Of a stretch of 64,000 nucleotides of DNA, positions 33,730 through 45,839 are shown one piece after another. Within the stretch, counting starts at the first letter, position 1. Every line of letters begins with the position of its first letter. A program made the translations under genes and the position numbers. Source of the DNA: Stichopus chloronotus (Eukaryota; Echinodermata; Holothuroidea; Aspidochirotida; Stichopodidae); assembly GCA_021234535.1 (NCBI GenBank), contig CM037842.1, positions 22,197,106 to 22,261,105 on the forward strand. Reading direction: 5' to 3'. The notes under the pieces are model-generated. The model was not told where the DNA came from. It did not search any database and saw only the letters and a program-made list of their open reading frames with translations.

Positions 33730-35055
33730 AGATTATATATATACAACTTGGTAAAGTTGTGCATAATGCCAATATGTCCGAGATGTGTGGTAAATTGAGT
33801 CAAGTTTGCTGATTGTTTAGGAAAAAGCCAATTTTGCCCCAAATTTGGTATTATCAGTATATTTTGAGAAGTATTTGAGCATTTAATGCAAAATTTTGCA
33901 GGGACTTATCTGACAATGTAGTATTCAAAGTATATCAATTTTAAAGTGAAGAGAGTGAAATGTGCTGATTTTTTAGAAAAAAGCCAATTTGGCCCCAAAA
34001 TTTGTATTTCCAGCATATCTTGAGAACTATCAGACCAATTAACTTAAACCTTTGTAAGAAGTTAACAAAGAACACATTGGTAAACATTTTATCACTGTAA
34101 TGGTAAATCCAGTGAAATTTGCTGTTTTTAGGGAAAAAGGTCAATTTTGCCCCAAAATTTGTATCTCCACCATATCTTGATAACTAGCAGACCAATTAAC
34201 TTAAAACTTGAACAGGATTTACCTGAGAACACATTGTTCAACATAATGTTAATGTAACGGTAAATCCAGTGAAATTTTATTGCTGATATTTCAGAAAACC
34301 AATTTTGCCTCAAAATTTGTGAGATGCACTATATCTTGCCATCTAATTGAGCATTATACGCAAAATTTTGCAAGGCCGTTCCTGTGAACACATTAATGAA
34401 GATGCAGTCAATTACTCTTATAGTAAACTGGTGAAATTGTATGATTGTTTGGTAAAAATAAAACAGAGCCGTCATCAGGGCCAATAGACATGACCTTTTG
34501 ACTTAAACCAAAACAACTTTAGCAGGACTGGCCCTGTGGGTAATGTATTCAAACATTCCTGCCAATTATGGAACGTTATTTTTAAGTCAAACAATAATTT
34601 TAGCAGAACCAGTTCCTGCACAAGTACATAGACGTCTAATGTGCAAATAACCCATAGGAGGATACCCTTATATGCTTCTCCTCAATCTAACTACTATCCA
34701 AACGTATATGGAAAAACCCAATGTTGTAATTGTGTTATGTAGCGTAATATGCACAGATATTTTTTATCCCTTATTGTTATCGTTACTTGAGCCTAAGTAG
34801 TGGCAACAGGCTTCGCTTAAGCTTGCTACCTTACAGTAGATATCAATATTATCATTTTCCTCTTCATTTCCTTTTTCTGCTCATTTTATGTTTGAAGAAT
34901 ATTTGGCTCTAATTTACAATCTGCCCCCGGAACTACGTCTCTGTGACATGTGGTTGCAGTAAACTATTACAAATCCCTATGTGCAGGTCCTGTGTTGAAA
35001 TCAATGCATGTTGGCGATGAGATAGAGATAGAGAACTCCGTGGATTGCCCTCTTG
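33730..35055 (+). repeat. Dispersed repeat R1, long copy with ~155-bp tandem units
   Basis: It starts abruptly in mid-repeat ('acttggtaaagttgtgcata'), next to the RT fragment. It contains about four units, spaced roughly 155-160 bp, marked by 'ccaaaatttgtatttccagc' and 'tatcttga.aact' (for example 33995-34025 and 34150-34180). It then has the R1 right-hand part and ends 'ctccgtggattgccctcttg' at 35055. Open frames at 33941-34144 and 34128-34313 (minus) are the same repeat unit read twice. Confidence 0.75.
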
Positions 35056-35059
35056 TTCC

Positions 35060-37190
35060 TTTTTTTATCTTGTGTGATTGAATACAAGAACTGTTCTAGC
35101 ATTTCCTCATTTTTTCGGGTAACGGTTACATAAGTCATAAAGCATATAGTTCAATATCATCGAATATGATGTTTGCTCAAAGACACAGCAACCACACTTC
35201 ACATTGAAGAATGATTATATAGATTAATAACCGGGCAGTGAATATTAAACATTTAAAGAAACTCGGAATGTTTAACTTTTTTTTTTTGGTCTCAGTACAA
35301 TCCATGCTCATACATAGATTTAAGCGCATATTGTGTTTTTTATGTTTTTTCGTGTTTCGTGTTTTTTAATGTAATAACCAGTTTTTCATAGCTGATATGT
35401 TTAATGAAGTAGTCTACCCTAATCTACCGTGTATTTAAGTAAACAAACCCAGTGTGGGAGATGGAAACAGACTTCGCTTGTGTTGCTCTCAGTCTAAAAA
35501 CCGAGAGAAATATTCTTCTAGGGTAAAAAGTGTCTAAATACCTACAAAACCAAACAAAAAGTACATATTTACCAAAACAATGTTGTGTAATATTTGTAAC
35601 TGTAAAAGAAACGATGCCAGAGTAGTAAAGCAATTGAGGTATACATTATTACAGCAAACCCATCATAGAGACACCAAAATTACACTAGGAAAAGTGGACA
35701 AAAAAGTAAGAAATGTAAAGAAAATTAGAGACAACGCAACGTCTACGACAAGTTAAACAACATTTAGATCAACATTAACAGCAACAACACTAATAACTAT
35801 TCCAGTACACACTCTAGACAATATACATACAACCCTTCCGTTGGAGTTGGCGTCTGTCCGAAACAACGAAATATCAACTCAATTATGGTGGTTCTGTTCT
35901 TCTGCAATTGTTGATTTCGAACACACTCTCCGGAATCCGGCAATCCTAGAATTCCTGAGAATACAAATTATTTGTCTTTTGGCGGGAAGTATCCTTTCTT
36001 TCTTTACTTTTTAACTTGGCAAGCCATGGAGCTACTATCTTGAACAACATACCTTATAGGAATGTAGGATAAGAAAGGAGGCAGGAGAGGATAAATTCGT
36101 GTCTACCACCTGCTTGTTCTGGTTGCTGTAGATTTATGTAGTAGCTCTCATTCAGCAGACGTAAAAAAAGGACGGTGGAGCTAACCCCACGAAATTGTAA
36201 CGAAATCTTTTACATTACTTTGGCGGAAATTCTGGTGGTTTAGTAACACCAATTAAGTACGATACTACGTCATTTTTGATCACGATGTGTTGTTCACTGC
36301 AACGGTTGCAAACAGACAGGTAGTATACGGTACATGTACCCGATCTATAACTACCAATTTCGTGCACAACGGTAGCAGCGCAGTACTAGAACGACGCTGA
36401 GCTTGATGTAACGAGCGAGGCTTTGCTTCCTGGAACGCCGACCAGGACAGTAAATAGAATCTAACAATATGGCATAATCCATTACACTTGGGACGCCCCG
36501 CTCCCCCGTTCAATGTTTGCTACAGGATTACTGTCCATAGTGTACATTCACTCCTATAGCTCAACATTGGAAAGGGGCGCTGAGTTTCATGTTATCCTCT
36601 CACCAAAACTCAGTATTATATTTGCAACCTACGACAAAGTGTTCCAACAATTTTATCCAAGATTATAGTCTGCAGCGTCTCCTTGTTTTAACTAACCAGC
36701 TTGTTTTTCACGAATGCCGATCCATTACTTTCAGGAAATGATATTTTTGTCATAAATACAACAAATCATCTACTATAGATGAACTATAAAGACAAGCAAA
36801 TAACAGGAACAATAGCGTTCAAACCTCACGGTCTGGGGTATCTTCTATACACTATTTTAATTGGTATCTTGATAAGTCTATTACACGGTAGAATGTCTGG
36901 TCAATAAACGTAGGCTGTAGTCTACGTTAACATCACGAAAGTGACGTATTCACAACTGTGTAACTGAAATGAAATATTAACGAATATTAACATGAAACAT
37001 TTTAATCGAATTTCTTCAGTATGATGTTGTACTACATCTGAAATGAAGTCAATCTGATTTACCTTAAGGAAAACAAAAGACATTTACCATAATAATAACT
37101 AAAGACTGAAAAGAACAATAACATTAAATTCATACATTTGATATGTTTTTTGGTTTCGATGATGATCGTTACCTTTGTAATCATGCACAT
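35060..37190. other. Anonymous intron sequence
   Basis: There are T-rich runs near 35278-35370. No recognised exon, RNA gene or element end is seen. Confidence 0.4.
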
Positions 37191-37196
37191 GTGTGT

Positions 37197-37240
37197 TTAC
37201 GGGTGTGTGTACGCGTGTGCGTGTGCGTGTATGTATGTCC
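37197..37240 (+). repeat. GT-rich microsatellite
   Basis: An imperfect GTGT/GCGT array immediately upstream of the 145-bp tandem repeats. Confidence 0.75.
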
Positions 37241-37249
37241 ATGACGCCC

Positions 37250-37770
37250 AACATTGTAAACACGACATCTCAAGAGGGGAAGCTTGGACACATCCCATAT
37301 TTGGTATTTAGCTGTACCACATTGAGTAGAAGAACCCTATAGTTTCTGGTTGAGTCAAAGGTCATTTGAGGTCAACAGGTGTCAAATTGTGAAAACCTTG
37401 TAAACACGATATCTCAAGTAGGAAAACTTGGACAAATCTCCTATTAGGTATGTTGGTACACCACATTTGGTAAAAGAACTCTATTGTTTTTGGTGGAGGT
37501 CGAATGTCATTTGGGGTCAACAGGGGTCAAATTGTGAAAACATTGTAAACTTGATATCTGATGAAGGGAAGCTTGGACAAATCTCATATCTGATATGTTG
37601 ATGTACCACATTAGGTAGAAGGACCCTATTGTTTTTGGTGGAGGTCAAAGGTCATTTGGGGTCAACAGGGGTCAAATTGTGAAGACCTTGAAAACACAAT
37701 ATCTCAAGAAGGGAAGATGGACAGATGTCATATGAAGTATGTAGGTATATCAGAAAAAGAATGCTACAGT
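37250..37770 (+). repeat. Tandem array R3, ~145-bp unit, about 3.5 copies
   Basis: The word 'ttgtaaacacgatatctcaa' and variants start units at 37254, 37398, 37543 and 37688. Within each unit the order is 'gaagcttggacaaatctcat', 'gtaccaca', 'ctattgtttttggtggag' and 'tcatttggggtcaacagggg'. A second array of the same unit lies at 40890-41360. Confidence 0.85.
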
Positions 37771-37779
37771 ATTGTGTTT

Positions 37780-38446
37780 AATGAAGAAACCTCAGACGTA
37801 TAAGCGGGAAATAAATATGCTAAATAAGCATTTCAAATACAGTTTTGATACCATCCACCTATACGTATTGTTTCTGCGCAGTTGCAAACCTGTCTGTCTT
37901 TCATGTTAACATTGCATAGATTCGTTGCAAGTACATACTGCCCATGTAATTACGTTCAGTGTACACCGTGTATGCATGCTTAAGCACTTAACCAAGGCAG
38001 TATGGTCGGAACGAATGCCTAGCCAACGTTTATTCCTAAGACAACTTTCTGTTGATGCAAACTGTGATAGTGTTGTTAAGGTTTTAGACTCGCTAAAGTC
38101 AGGGATTTCGGTAACAAAAACCATAGCTGGATCTCAAAGCTGTCTTGTTGTCTGTGTACACTTTGTACTGTAGTCACTATCACCTGTTCAAGAAAGCAGG
38201 ATCGAATGTCGAAAGTATAAAAAAAATATCTCAATCGGTCAAAACTGTCAAAAGCATTTGCATGGCATGTGCAAAAGACCCAAAAGTAGCAATCTGCATC
38301 ATTTTCGCAAACTTTAAGTCGAAGAGTTGCTCCTACTAGATATCTTCGTCCAAAGTGACTTGGGACTTTTGCTGTAGCCTAACATATACGTAATACTGAA
38401 ATAGAGCCCAGCCAACACATTTATTACTGTTGTACCCTACACTTAC
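37780..38446. other. Anonymous sequence with weak coding-like frame
   Basis: An 82-codon plus-strand frame (37925-38173) contains RLFLRQLSVDANCDSVVKVL and looks somewhat protein-like, but no family is recognised and no splice or poly(A) support is visible. Confidence 0.25.
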
Positions 38447-38454
38447 TGTAGAGG

Positions 38455-39791
38455 CAGGGTTGGAAAACCTTGAGAACCTCCGAACCTGGTTCGCGGGAAA
38501 TCGGCGACGCTCGCGGGAAATTCTGCGTGTCGGGACACTGTTTTTTTTTTTTATAAAAAACGGGGAAAAAACTGGGAAATCTTCAGAGAAACAAAATAAA
38601 TGAGGAAGAACAGAGAAAATGCTGTTAAACAATTATTTAAAAGAAGCTCTCTTGATCGCTATTGCTTACGATACTCACATAGGCAAATAGCGCATGTTAC
38701 CTCTATGCCAATAAACCACGATATCCAGTATATCCCCCACAATCACGCAAGTAACCAGAAATTATCGCCTGTCAACTTTTAGGCACACTTCAGCCGCCCT
38801 ACATACCCTATGAATCCCAGTGCCCTAGGATTATTCGCGCAGAGCTCGTGCACAATTTCATCTCCGTCGGTTTTAGTGTTTTTTATTTTTCCGAATTCAG
38901 CACAAGATTCTCTGTGCAATTAATGAGAGCAGAGTGCTTTCATGCAGTAGGTACGTATGTACACAGCATACATACAGTACATAGCGGCGCAACAGACCCA
39001 CGCGGCATGGCTTGACCTTTGTACCTACTTTACATTTACAGTCTTACACCCAGATGCAATGGTAGCGCCAAACACCTTTCTGGAAAACGTAACGTTACAC
39101 GCAGTACAAAAATGGCCTCGATTAAACCATTTTGAAATATGGGGGACGACTTTTATTTTTAGCTTTTTTCTTTGCTGCAAATTTCTGCTGCTTGTTAATG
39201 GTCACAGTTATCAGGGATAAAAAAGTTCGGTACCAATGTCGTAGCTGCAACAGGTGGCTGAATTTGAGTATTAATGCGATAAATGTCCATTTTGGGACAG
39301 GCGTTCACATTTTTGCAGTTAAAAACTTTTCTTGGAAACATGCCAGGATTTTTTTTACGTCAAACTCGCGGAGCTGTTTGTAAGTAGCACAGCGTGTATA
39401 GTTGACAGTGTATAGTTGTCTATGATTAAGACATTTATTCTAGGCCTATTGCACATCTATATAGCGTAATATCGGGTTCAAGTTTCATTCGTTTCTGACA
39501 TTTTGTAATTGACACTTCTTCACATTTAAAAAGGTACCGTATTTTGCAACAATGTAAATAGCCTAGCGTTAAGCTTTCGTGATTGATTTTTCAGTCATTG
39601 TACGAGTTTTCAGTTATATTTTTTGTGCTCAGCTGCACAATTTTACCCTTTCGATGTGCTAGGAACCCCAATCTTAGGAAGCTTGCCCCTGAACCCCCAA
39701 CAAGGGGTTTCACCCCTACACAAATGTCAGCGGGAAATCGGTGGATTTTCTACTGTGTTCGCGGGAAATTCAGCAAGGTTTTCCAACCCTG
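38455..39791. mobile_element. hAT-type non-autonomous DNA transposon
   Basis: The 1,337-bp element begins CAGGGTTGGAAAACCTTG and ends with its exact reverse complement (18-bp inverted repeats). It is flanked by identical 8-bp duplications TGTAGAGG at 38447-38454 and 39792-39799. An 8-bp duplication with CA-G-starting ends is typical of hAT elements. GCGGGAAAT-type words recur close to both ends (about 38492, 38512, 39729 and 39761), as expected for sub-terminal transposase binding sites. Open frames inside are short and show no transposase, so a partner must have mobilised it. The identical duplications point to a fairly recent insertion in the Ig-gene intron. Confidence 0.85.
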
Positions 39792-39799
39792 TGTAGAGG

Positions 39800-40885
39800 A
39801 ATAGACTAGACTAAGATTTTCAGGTAAATTTTGATCCAAACTGATTGAAAATGTGGTTTATGTTGCCATACATATTGCTAACCTTATATTAGGTCATCAG
39901 GAAGATGATGGCATGTTTTACACTAAAACGTTATACATTCAAAGTGAAAATTGTGGAGAATATTTCACCTTATGTGACAGTGTTACGACACAATTTCATA
40001 ACTCCAACTCAATGCATTTGGAACCAAGCTCAATCATTTTGGCTCATAACCACAGGGGATGGGTAAAAGAATTCATTCCTAAATGTTCTACTTAAATTTC
40101 CTAATATCTTCCATCCTCACCCCCCCCCCCCCTCTCGCACTTAATTTCTTCAAGTTAATGGTTGTATATTGTCACTTGGATCTGGATTCCTCACTATTTT
40201 GTTAAAAGGAAAACAAATGCATACTTTTTCAGGGTTGTTACAGAGTGTATCAGGTCTTAATTTATGGCAGAGTTAAAGTGATTAAGTGCATATTTTCCTG
40301 CCATTTCATGATGGTGACATTTAAGAATAATCATCATTAAAGATGCTGTGGTAAAATTTACTTTGGCCGAGATAAAGTCATTTAACTTCAGCATTTTTAT
40401 TGCTGTAGCAATTTTGTTCACTCGAGAGGGCTGTGTGTGGCTAACAACTTAACAAAGGCATTGCCTAAACATGGAACGTGCCTGTGCGACAACCAGATGG
40501 TATGTGTAATAAATGTAGTAAGCAGTGATTTCATGAAATTTCAAGTTACTGCTGCTACGGGTGTAACAAGTATACAGTTCTATAGGATGTAAGGAACATT
40601 GCAGTGAGGAGAGTCGGGGATGAACGTTAGCCTAATGTAACGCTTACTCAAAGGCAGAGTACACACATGAAACTGAACACATTTTTTTCAAAACTTATTC
40701 TTATTTAAAAAAGATCTTGGAGAAATTGACACTGTTTACACAGACCTGTGCGTGCACTTTACATTCCTTCATGACAACAGTGGTACGTACCAGTAACACA
40801 CTAAACAGTGATTCCGCGAAAATGTCCCGTTTACTAGGTATGGAGCCGCCAGGTATACCGATATATGCTTTTGCTCCCACCGAAA
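39800..40885. other. Anonymous intron sequence
   Basis: A C homopolymer run lies near 40120-40131. No exon, RNA gene or repeat family is recognised. Confidence 0.4.
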
Positions 40886-40889
40886 CAGC

Positions 40890-41360
40890 TCACTTGTAAA
40901 CAATATGTCTCAAGAAAAGAAGCCTGGACAAATCTCACATTTGGTATGTAAGTGTGCCACCTTGGTTGCAAGATTCCTTTTGATTTTGGTAGAGGTCACA
41001 GGTCATTTGAGGTCAACAGGGGTCAAATCGTGAAAATGTATAATGTAAGCACAATATTTCAAGAAGGAAAACTTAGGCAGATCTCCCAATTAGATTGTGG
41101 GTGTATCTCATTAAAAATACAAAAATTTCCATTGTCTTTAGTGAAGTCAAAGGTCATTTGCAATCAACAGGGTCACAGTGTGAAATTCTTGTAAACATCT
41201 TATCTCAAAAAGGGAAGCTTGGACAGATGTCGTATTCAATATGTAATTCTATTTCATTGAGCACAAGATCAGTTGGTCTTTAATGGAGGTAAAAGGTCAT
41301 TCGATGTCACCAAGGGTCAAAATGTGAACATATAGGTATGATATCAAGAAAGGAAGCTTG
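40890..41360 (+). repeat. Tandem array R3, second locus, about 3.3 copies
   Basis: Units start near 40894, 41042 and 41187, with a fourth degraded unit near 41330. They carry the same 'caagaa..gaagc.tggacaaatctc' and 'ggtcatttgaggtcaacagg' words as 37250-37770, in the same orientation, but are more diverged. Confidence 0.75.
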
Positions 41361-41369
41361 TGTAGATCT

Positions 41370-42720
41370 CATATACTTCATACAAAGCATACGTAGCTTA
41401 ATGTGGCACATACTAATACTATTATATCAGATTCTGAAAAATTCTCTTAATCGGATCATCGAAACCACAATGCATTCCTGCGTTCTGGTTATACATTGTT
41501 CGTGCGCACAGTGCATGATTTCCTTGCGACGGCCAAGTGTAATTTAAGATTGAATATGGATTACAGTTTGCTTGTTACGACGTCGCATTGGAAAGTATAC
41601 AAGTCTCAGTACCTGTTAATATATGTGTCTAATTGTTTTAAGTTACCATTAGACGTTGACACGTATCTCATTGCATCGTGCAATATTTCGCCAGAAATAC
41701 TTTCGAGATCATATTATTAATTAACCTACCGAACGCCCATTAATATTACATAGATGCAGTTTATCAATGCCTTTATGAGCACAAATATTATTTTATTTAT
41801 ATATATTTAATATGTATATTTCTTTATTTTTAACTTCTTTTCACTTCTTTGTGCTAAAAGTGGAATATATTTCCGATATATTCACATCACAACCATGTTG
41901 TATAGCACTGTGGGTAAGATTCATATTATCTTACCTAGGTATTTCAGTACATAGGATGGCTCGTCATAGGATACAGATTCTCTAACTAAGGTCTTTAAAT
42001 TTGTTTCTAGTCCAAGTATGATTACTAACCAAAGAGGTATTTTTTCTTACATTAAATCAAATTGTCAGTTATTTTTTGTGTGTGGAAGTGAGTCAAAACA
42101 GCAGCTCGGTACTTCGAGTGCTCTCAATTCTGTTCTTGCTATAATAACAGTTGCCGATTTCCAAAGTACAATACTCCAATACTCCAATACTCATCGACAA
42201 GTGCGTGACGTTAGATACAACCACCAACACCAGCACTACCAACAGTAAAGAAATAAAAACCAACTAAAGGGCATAAGGTGCTTGCACGAATTACAAAAAC
42301 GTATTTTACCTTAAGTACATTGTACATTTGTGGTGCATCCTTTTGAAGGTTGTTATTTAATCAATATTGCAATTTCTAGATCCTACATTTCATTCTTATA
42401 AAATGAAAACAAAATCGACGAACATTACCGCTGCGCCGTTCGCCCAAACATCGGTCCACACCTCCTGTGAACACATTCCCCTTCACCACCTAATCTGTCG
42501 TCCCTGTACCGACCTACTAAAGGTCCCCAAAGAGATCTTAAAATGCTCTTTTGTCTTTGGACATGACTTTTCTATTTTGAAATTTATTAAAATATAACAC
42601 CTTACCATAAAGTGCGTTTATTGTTTGCTTTCTCAATAATCAAAATTCGAAGGCAAAAGAAAAAATCATCAAAGAAGATACTTTTTATGAGAAATCAATA
42701 GATAAAATCAATATAATACT
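41370..42720. other. Anonymous intron sequence next to signal-peptide exon
   Basis: The stretch is AT-rich, with a 'tttatatatatttaatatgtatattt' run near 41795-41822. Plus-strand open frames of 69-76 codons have no domain. Confidence 0.4.
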
Positions 42721-42727
42721 AACTCAC

Positions 42728-42788
42728 CTGTGGCAGCCGTTGAGCAACTGAACAGTATACAAATGTAAACATACCACATCTTCATCAT
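42728..42788 (-). CDS. Ig gene exon 1: start codon and signal peptide
   Basis: On the minus strand ATG at 42788 (a second ATG follows directly) opens MMKMWYVYICILFSCSTAAT. It runs to a consensus donor G|GTGAGT (42728/42727), leaving one base. The residues form a short basic N-terminus, a hydrophobic core and small residues (S-T-A-A) at a likely cleavage site, which is a typical signal peptide. Phase 1 exit matches the phase 1 entry of the V-domain exon at 16307; joined, the codon is GCT (alanine). The intron would be 26.4 kb, long but filled with mobile elements. An acceptor-like TTTTTAACCAACAG directly before the ATG suggests an upstream untranslated exon. The link to the distant Ig exons is inferred from phase and strand only. 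An intermediate exon or a different gene is possible. Confidence 0.6.
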
Positions 42789-43430
42789 TCTGTTGGTTAA
42801 AAATGATCGTCAAGAAAAAGAACTAAACACAAACACATCTTATTGTCATGGGGGATATAGGGATGATTTTGCAAGAAGAAGGAGACGGTTCAATGTAGAT
42901 TATGTAATCTTCATTTACCTCAACATGTCCTCTAAATTGAACTTAAAGAGTCTTGTCCGATGGATCTCAATCAATCGAAGAGACATTATAAATAGGTTAA
43001 TAGCTGAAAGTATTGGGCTGCTAAAGAACCCACAACAAAAATAATACACACAACAAAAATAAATGAGAAAGATATTTGAAACATTCAGTAGAGTGCATAA
43101 CATTTTCTTATAAGATAAGAATAAGTTCGGAAAGATTGAGAAAGGTATCGAACAATGGCGACCTAATATATATAAAAAAAAAGAAAATGGGAATGTATGT
43201 TTCCCCTTAAACATAAAAATACAACTATGAATTTTTTAACACTTATAAAATTCGGGAAACGTTCGTAACCCTTGCAAGTTGTCTAGTTTTGACCCCGAAT
43301 CAGTAAGAAAGTTCCCAGAACTTGCCCGAATTACTCTAATTTATAAGTTCAAAGTGTAACTATCTCTGCACTTAGACTATCACATTAAACACTTACACTT
43401 CTAATAATTTTAAAGATAATTACGACTTAC

Positions 43431-43640
43431 TTTTAAGTTGAAATGCAACGGCAGAAATCGAAGTAACAATCACTGCTTGATGATGATAAGTGAGAAAAGA
43501 GAGAAGAACAAGGATGAGAGTATAACGAAGATATGTCACATTAAAACTCCGATCACAGCTTCCTTGTTGCTAATGTCCTATGCAGTGATAACGAACCTCC
43601 AGTGAGCAGTCGCTGGCATCTGTCGCTCTATATCATCATG
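43431..43640 (-). promoter_or_regulatory. Possible 5' untranslated exon of the Ig gene
   Basis: A strong donor AAAA|GTAAGT lies at 43431/43430 on the minus strand, upstream of the acceptor-like site at the signal-peptide exon. The intervening intron would be about 640 bp. No long frame crosses the segment. The transcription start is not resolved; about 43640 is a guess. Confidence 0.3.
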
Positions 43641-43649
43641 AAGTCAATG

Positions 43650-44240
43650 GAGCGATGACAACCAAAATATATCGTCCATGATCAATAACGAATGTACTAC
43701 TGCACGTTAATATGGTAGGAAAAGGTATTAAACGGTAAATTCACACCAGAGTTCTGAAATGTTCCATGATCAAAGATCACACAACCAAATGGGTAGACGA
43801 AGAAGTTTGTTATTTTCCTGTAAACTTGACTGTAAATAGCAGTAATGATAATAATGTTAACGCTAGGTATAATCGACTAAGAGACGAAAGGGATTGAAAA
43901 ACATTACACAGTGGCTACATCAGCGCCGTTAGTAGTCAGTAAACATTCAAGGAAGCAAAACAGAGAAGACGATAAGATCGTCAAATTACCAACACTTACC
44001 AACACACTCTCGAAATGTGACAACGAGACTCAAACAGATCTGTGTGTGTTAAGCTGTTGTTGTGTGTATATTAATTGACCAGGTAAACCAATAAATGCCA
44101 GCAATGTAATAAGTACCACAAATGGAATAAAAACCTTGAATGCAACACTCACCATAAATGTAATAGTTTTTAACAATAATTTAACAATGATAAATGGTGG
44201 GCCCGGGCCCAAAGCATATTGTCTTCTTTGTAGTTGATAG
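43650..44240. other. Anonymous sequence upstream of the Ig gene
   Basis: No gene is recognised. Promoter elements of the minus-strand Ig gene would be expected here, but no unambiguous motif is visible. Confidence 0.35.
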
Positions 44241-44251
44241 ACACTCACGAA

Positions 44252-44995
44252 CAGTGGCGGCGCTACGGGTGGGGGGGGGGCATGAGGGGCATTTGCCCCT
44301 CCAGATTTTCTCCTTGCCCCCCCCCCCAGTTGCTCTCACCCTTCCCAATCAGATCTTGTACTCATCCAAAATTAATCACAAAACTATGTATTGGCATTGG
44401 ACTGAATAAGAACAGCTTCCGGGAAACCATGATTGATTAATGCCTAATTTATGTTACACAGGCTACCAGTTTTAATATCATGCCACATCAACAGTAGGCC
44501 AGCCTGGTCAGACAAATTTTCTCTGGAATGTTTACCGTCCAGCATAAGAGAAGGTCGTGTAGGTGGTTGTTTTCCTAAATATAGAAATGTCGTTGTTTTC
44601 CTAGATATAGGAATGGAATGGAAGTGTATGTAGCCTATGTGTGCGTGGGTGTGTGTGTGTATGTGGTGGTACCGCGTAAATGTGAAATGGTCCTCCCAAA
44701 GAAAAAAGTTGGGAACCTTGGAGTACGGTCAACGGAAAAAATAAATAATAGAAAAATAAATGATACACCTCTCTTGGGGCTTAATTTTCCACCCAGAGAT
44801 ATGCTAAAACATCAGAGCTTCAGAGGGCTGCTCCCTGGACCTCACCCGGGGCCCTAAGGTGAGCCCCTGGACCCCACCCGCAGGGCCTCGCGCTTCGCGC
44901 TCGGTTTCGCGCTGCGCACGGAAATCTTTGCCCCCCAACATTTTCCTCTGCCCTCACTTTGCCCCCCCAAGTCTGACATCCTGGCGCCGCCACTG
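44252..44995. mobile_element. hAT-like element with GC-rich ends (CAGTGGCGGCGC)
   Basis: The element starts CAGTGGCGGCGC and ends GCGCCGCCACTG, an exact 12-bp inverted repeat. The flanks ctcacgaa (44244-44251) and ctcacgag (44996-45003) match in seven of eight bases, consistent with an 8-bp hAT duplication. Just inside the ends lie G- or C-homopolymer tracts and 'tgcccc' words. There is no transposase. The short frames across 44194-44857 are caused by low-complexity GC-rich sequence. Confidence 0.75.
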
Positions 44996-45003
44996 CTCAC
45001 GAG

Positions 45004-45600
45004 TCAGTCCAGTTTTGACATTCAGAGATGTCAATCAGAAATTGATTTCCGGTTAGTTTTTTTTTAAAAACCCTTTTTCACACGAGACTAATTTAAATGT
45101 TTTTGGTATCATTTTATCAAGTACGTCAAAGCACCTTTTCACAGTTTATGCCTTGTGACGGGGTGTTTTCTCTTTGTTCAAAAACAAACAGATTACAAAA
45201 AAAAATTCCCTCAAATAAGTGCCAAATGGCAGGAAATTTGGAACACTATTTACATTCGAGATGTGCAGCACTGTTTGATCAGATCAACTTTTTTATCAAA
45301 CCTTTTGCAGACCACTAACACTTTTTCTTTTTGTTTGTAACACACTTTAATTAACGTAAAAATACTCGAAAGAGAAACTAAATTGTATTATTGTGTTGTG
45401 AGTTTTGAGCATCAAAACAAATTGTTGTCAAATCCCTGGAGCCCGCATAGGCCTTTCACAAAGAATTATGCTAAGAACTCGGAGATCTGGTGGAGACCAA
45501 TCGGGACCTTGCTCATGGACCCCATGAAGGGGATTTATGTTGTCATCTTTTCAACGAAGAGGAGAGGAATAGCTCAAATATTTAGCATCGTTTTAAATTT
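45004..45600. other. Anonymous sequence between the two hAT-like elements
   Basis: Short open frames overlap in several phases without a recognisable domain. Confidence 0.35.
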
Positions 45601-45624
45601 ATGAGTATAATGACGCACTTTGAA

Positions 45625-45831
45625 CAAAAATGCACCTACCCTAGGATTTAATTTTTCACCCAGAGATTGCGTAAAGCAGAGTTTTCTGGGACTTGGCACT
45701 GAGACGGACCCGTGGATCCCACTCGTTAAGTTTGCTTGATTTAGCGCTAAAATTGTTGTCCCCCCGCCCACAGTTTCTTTTGCCCTCCACCCCCCCCCCC
45801 CTTACATCTAAAATCCTTGTGCCGACACTGA
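45625..45831. mobile_element. Relic related to the right half of 44252-44995
   Basis: The segments 'ttaatttttcacccagagat', 'aagcagag.tt', 'ggacccgtgga.ccca', 'cacagtttcttttgccct', the C-tract and the end 'gccgacactg' follow the same order as 44778-44995. Only the right half remains, strongly diverged. It shows that this family was already present before the intact copy inserted nearby. Confidence 0.5.
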
Positions 45832-45839
45832 TCACTGTT

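Noticed and set aside
30792..35055. A single 4.26-kb transposon bounded by R1 ends
   Set aside because: The two ends are in opposing orientation, but no target duplication was seen and the internal structure is a junction of unrelated repeats. Kept as separate repeat features.
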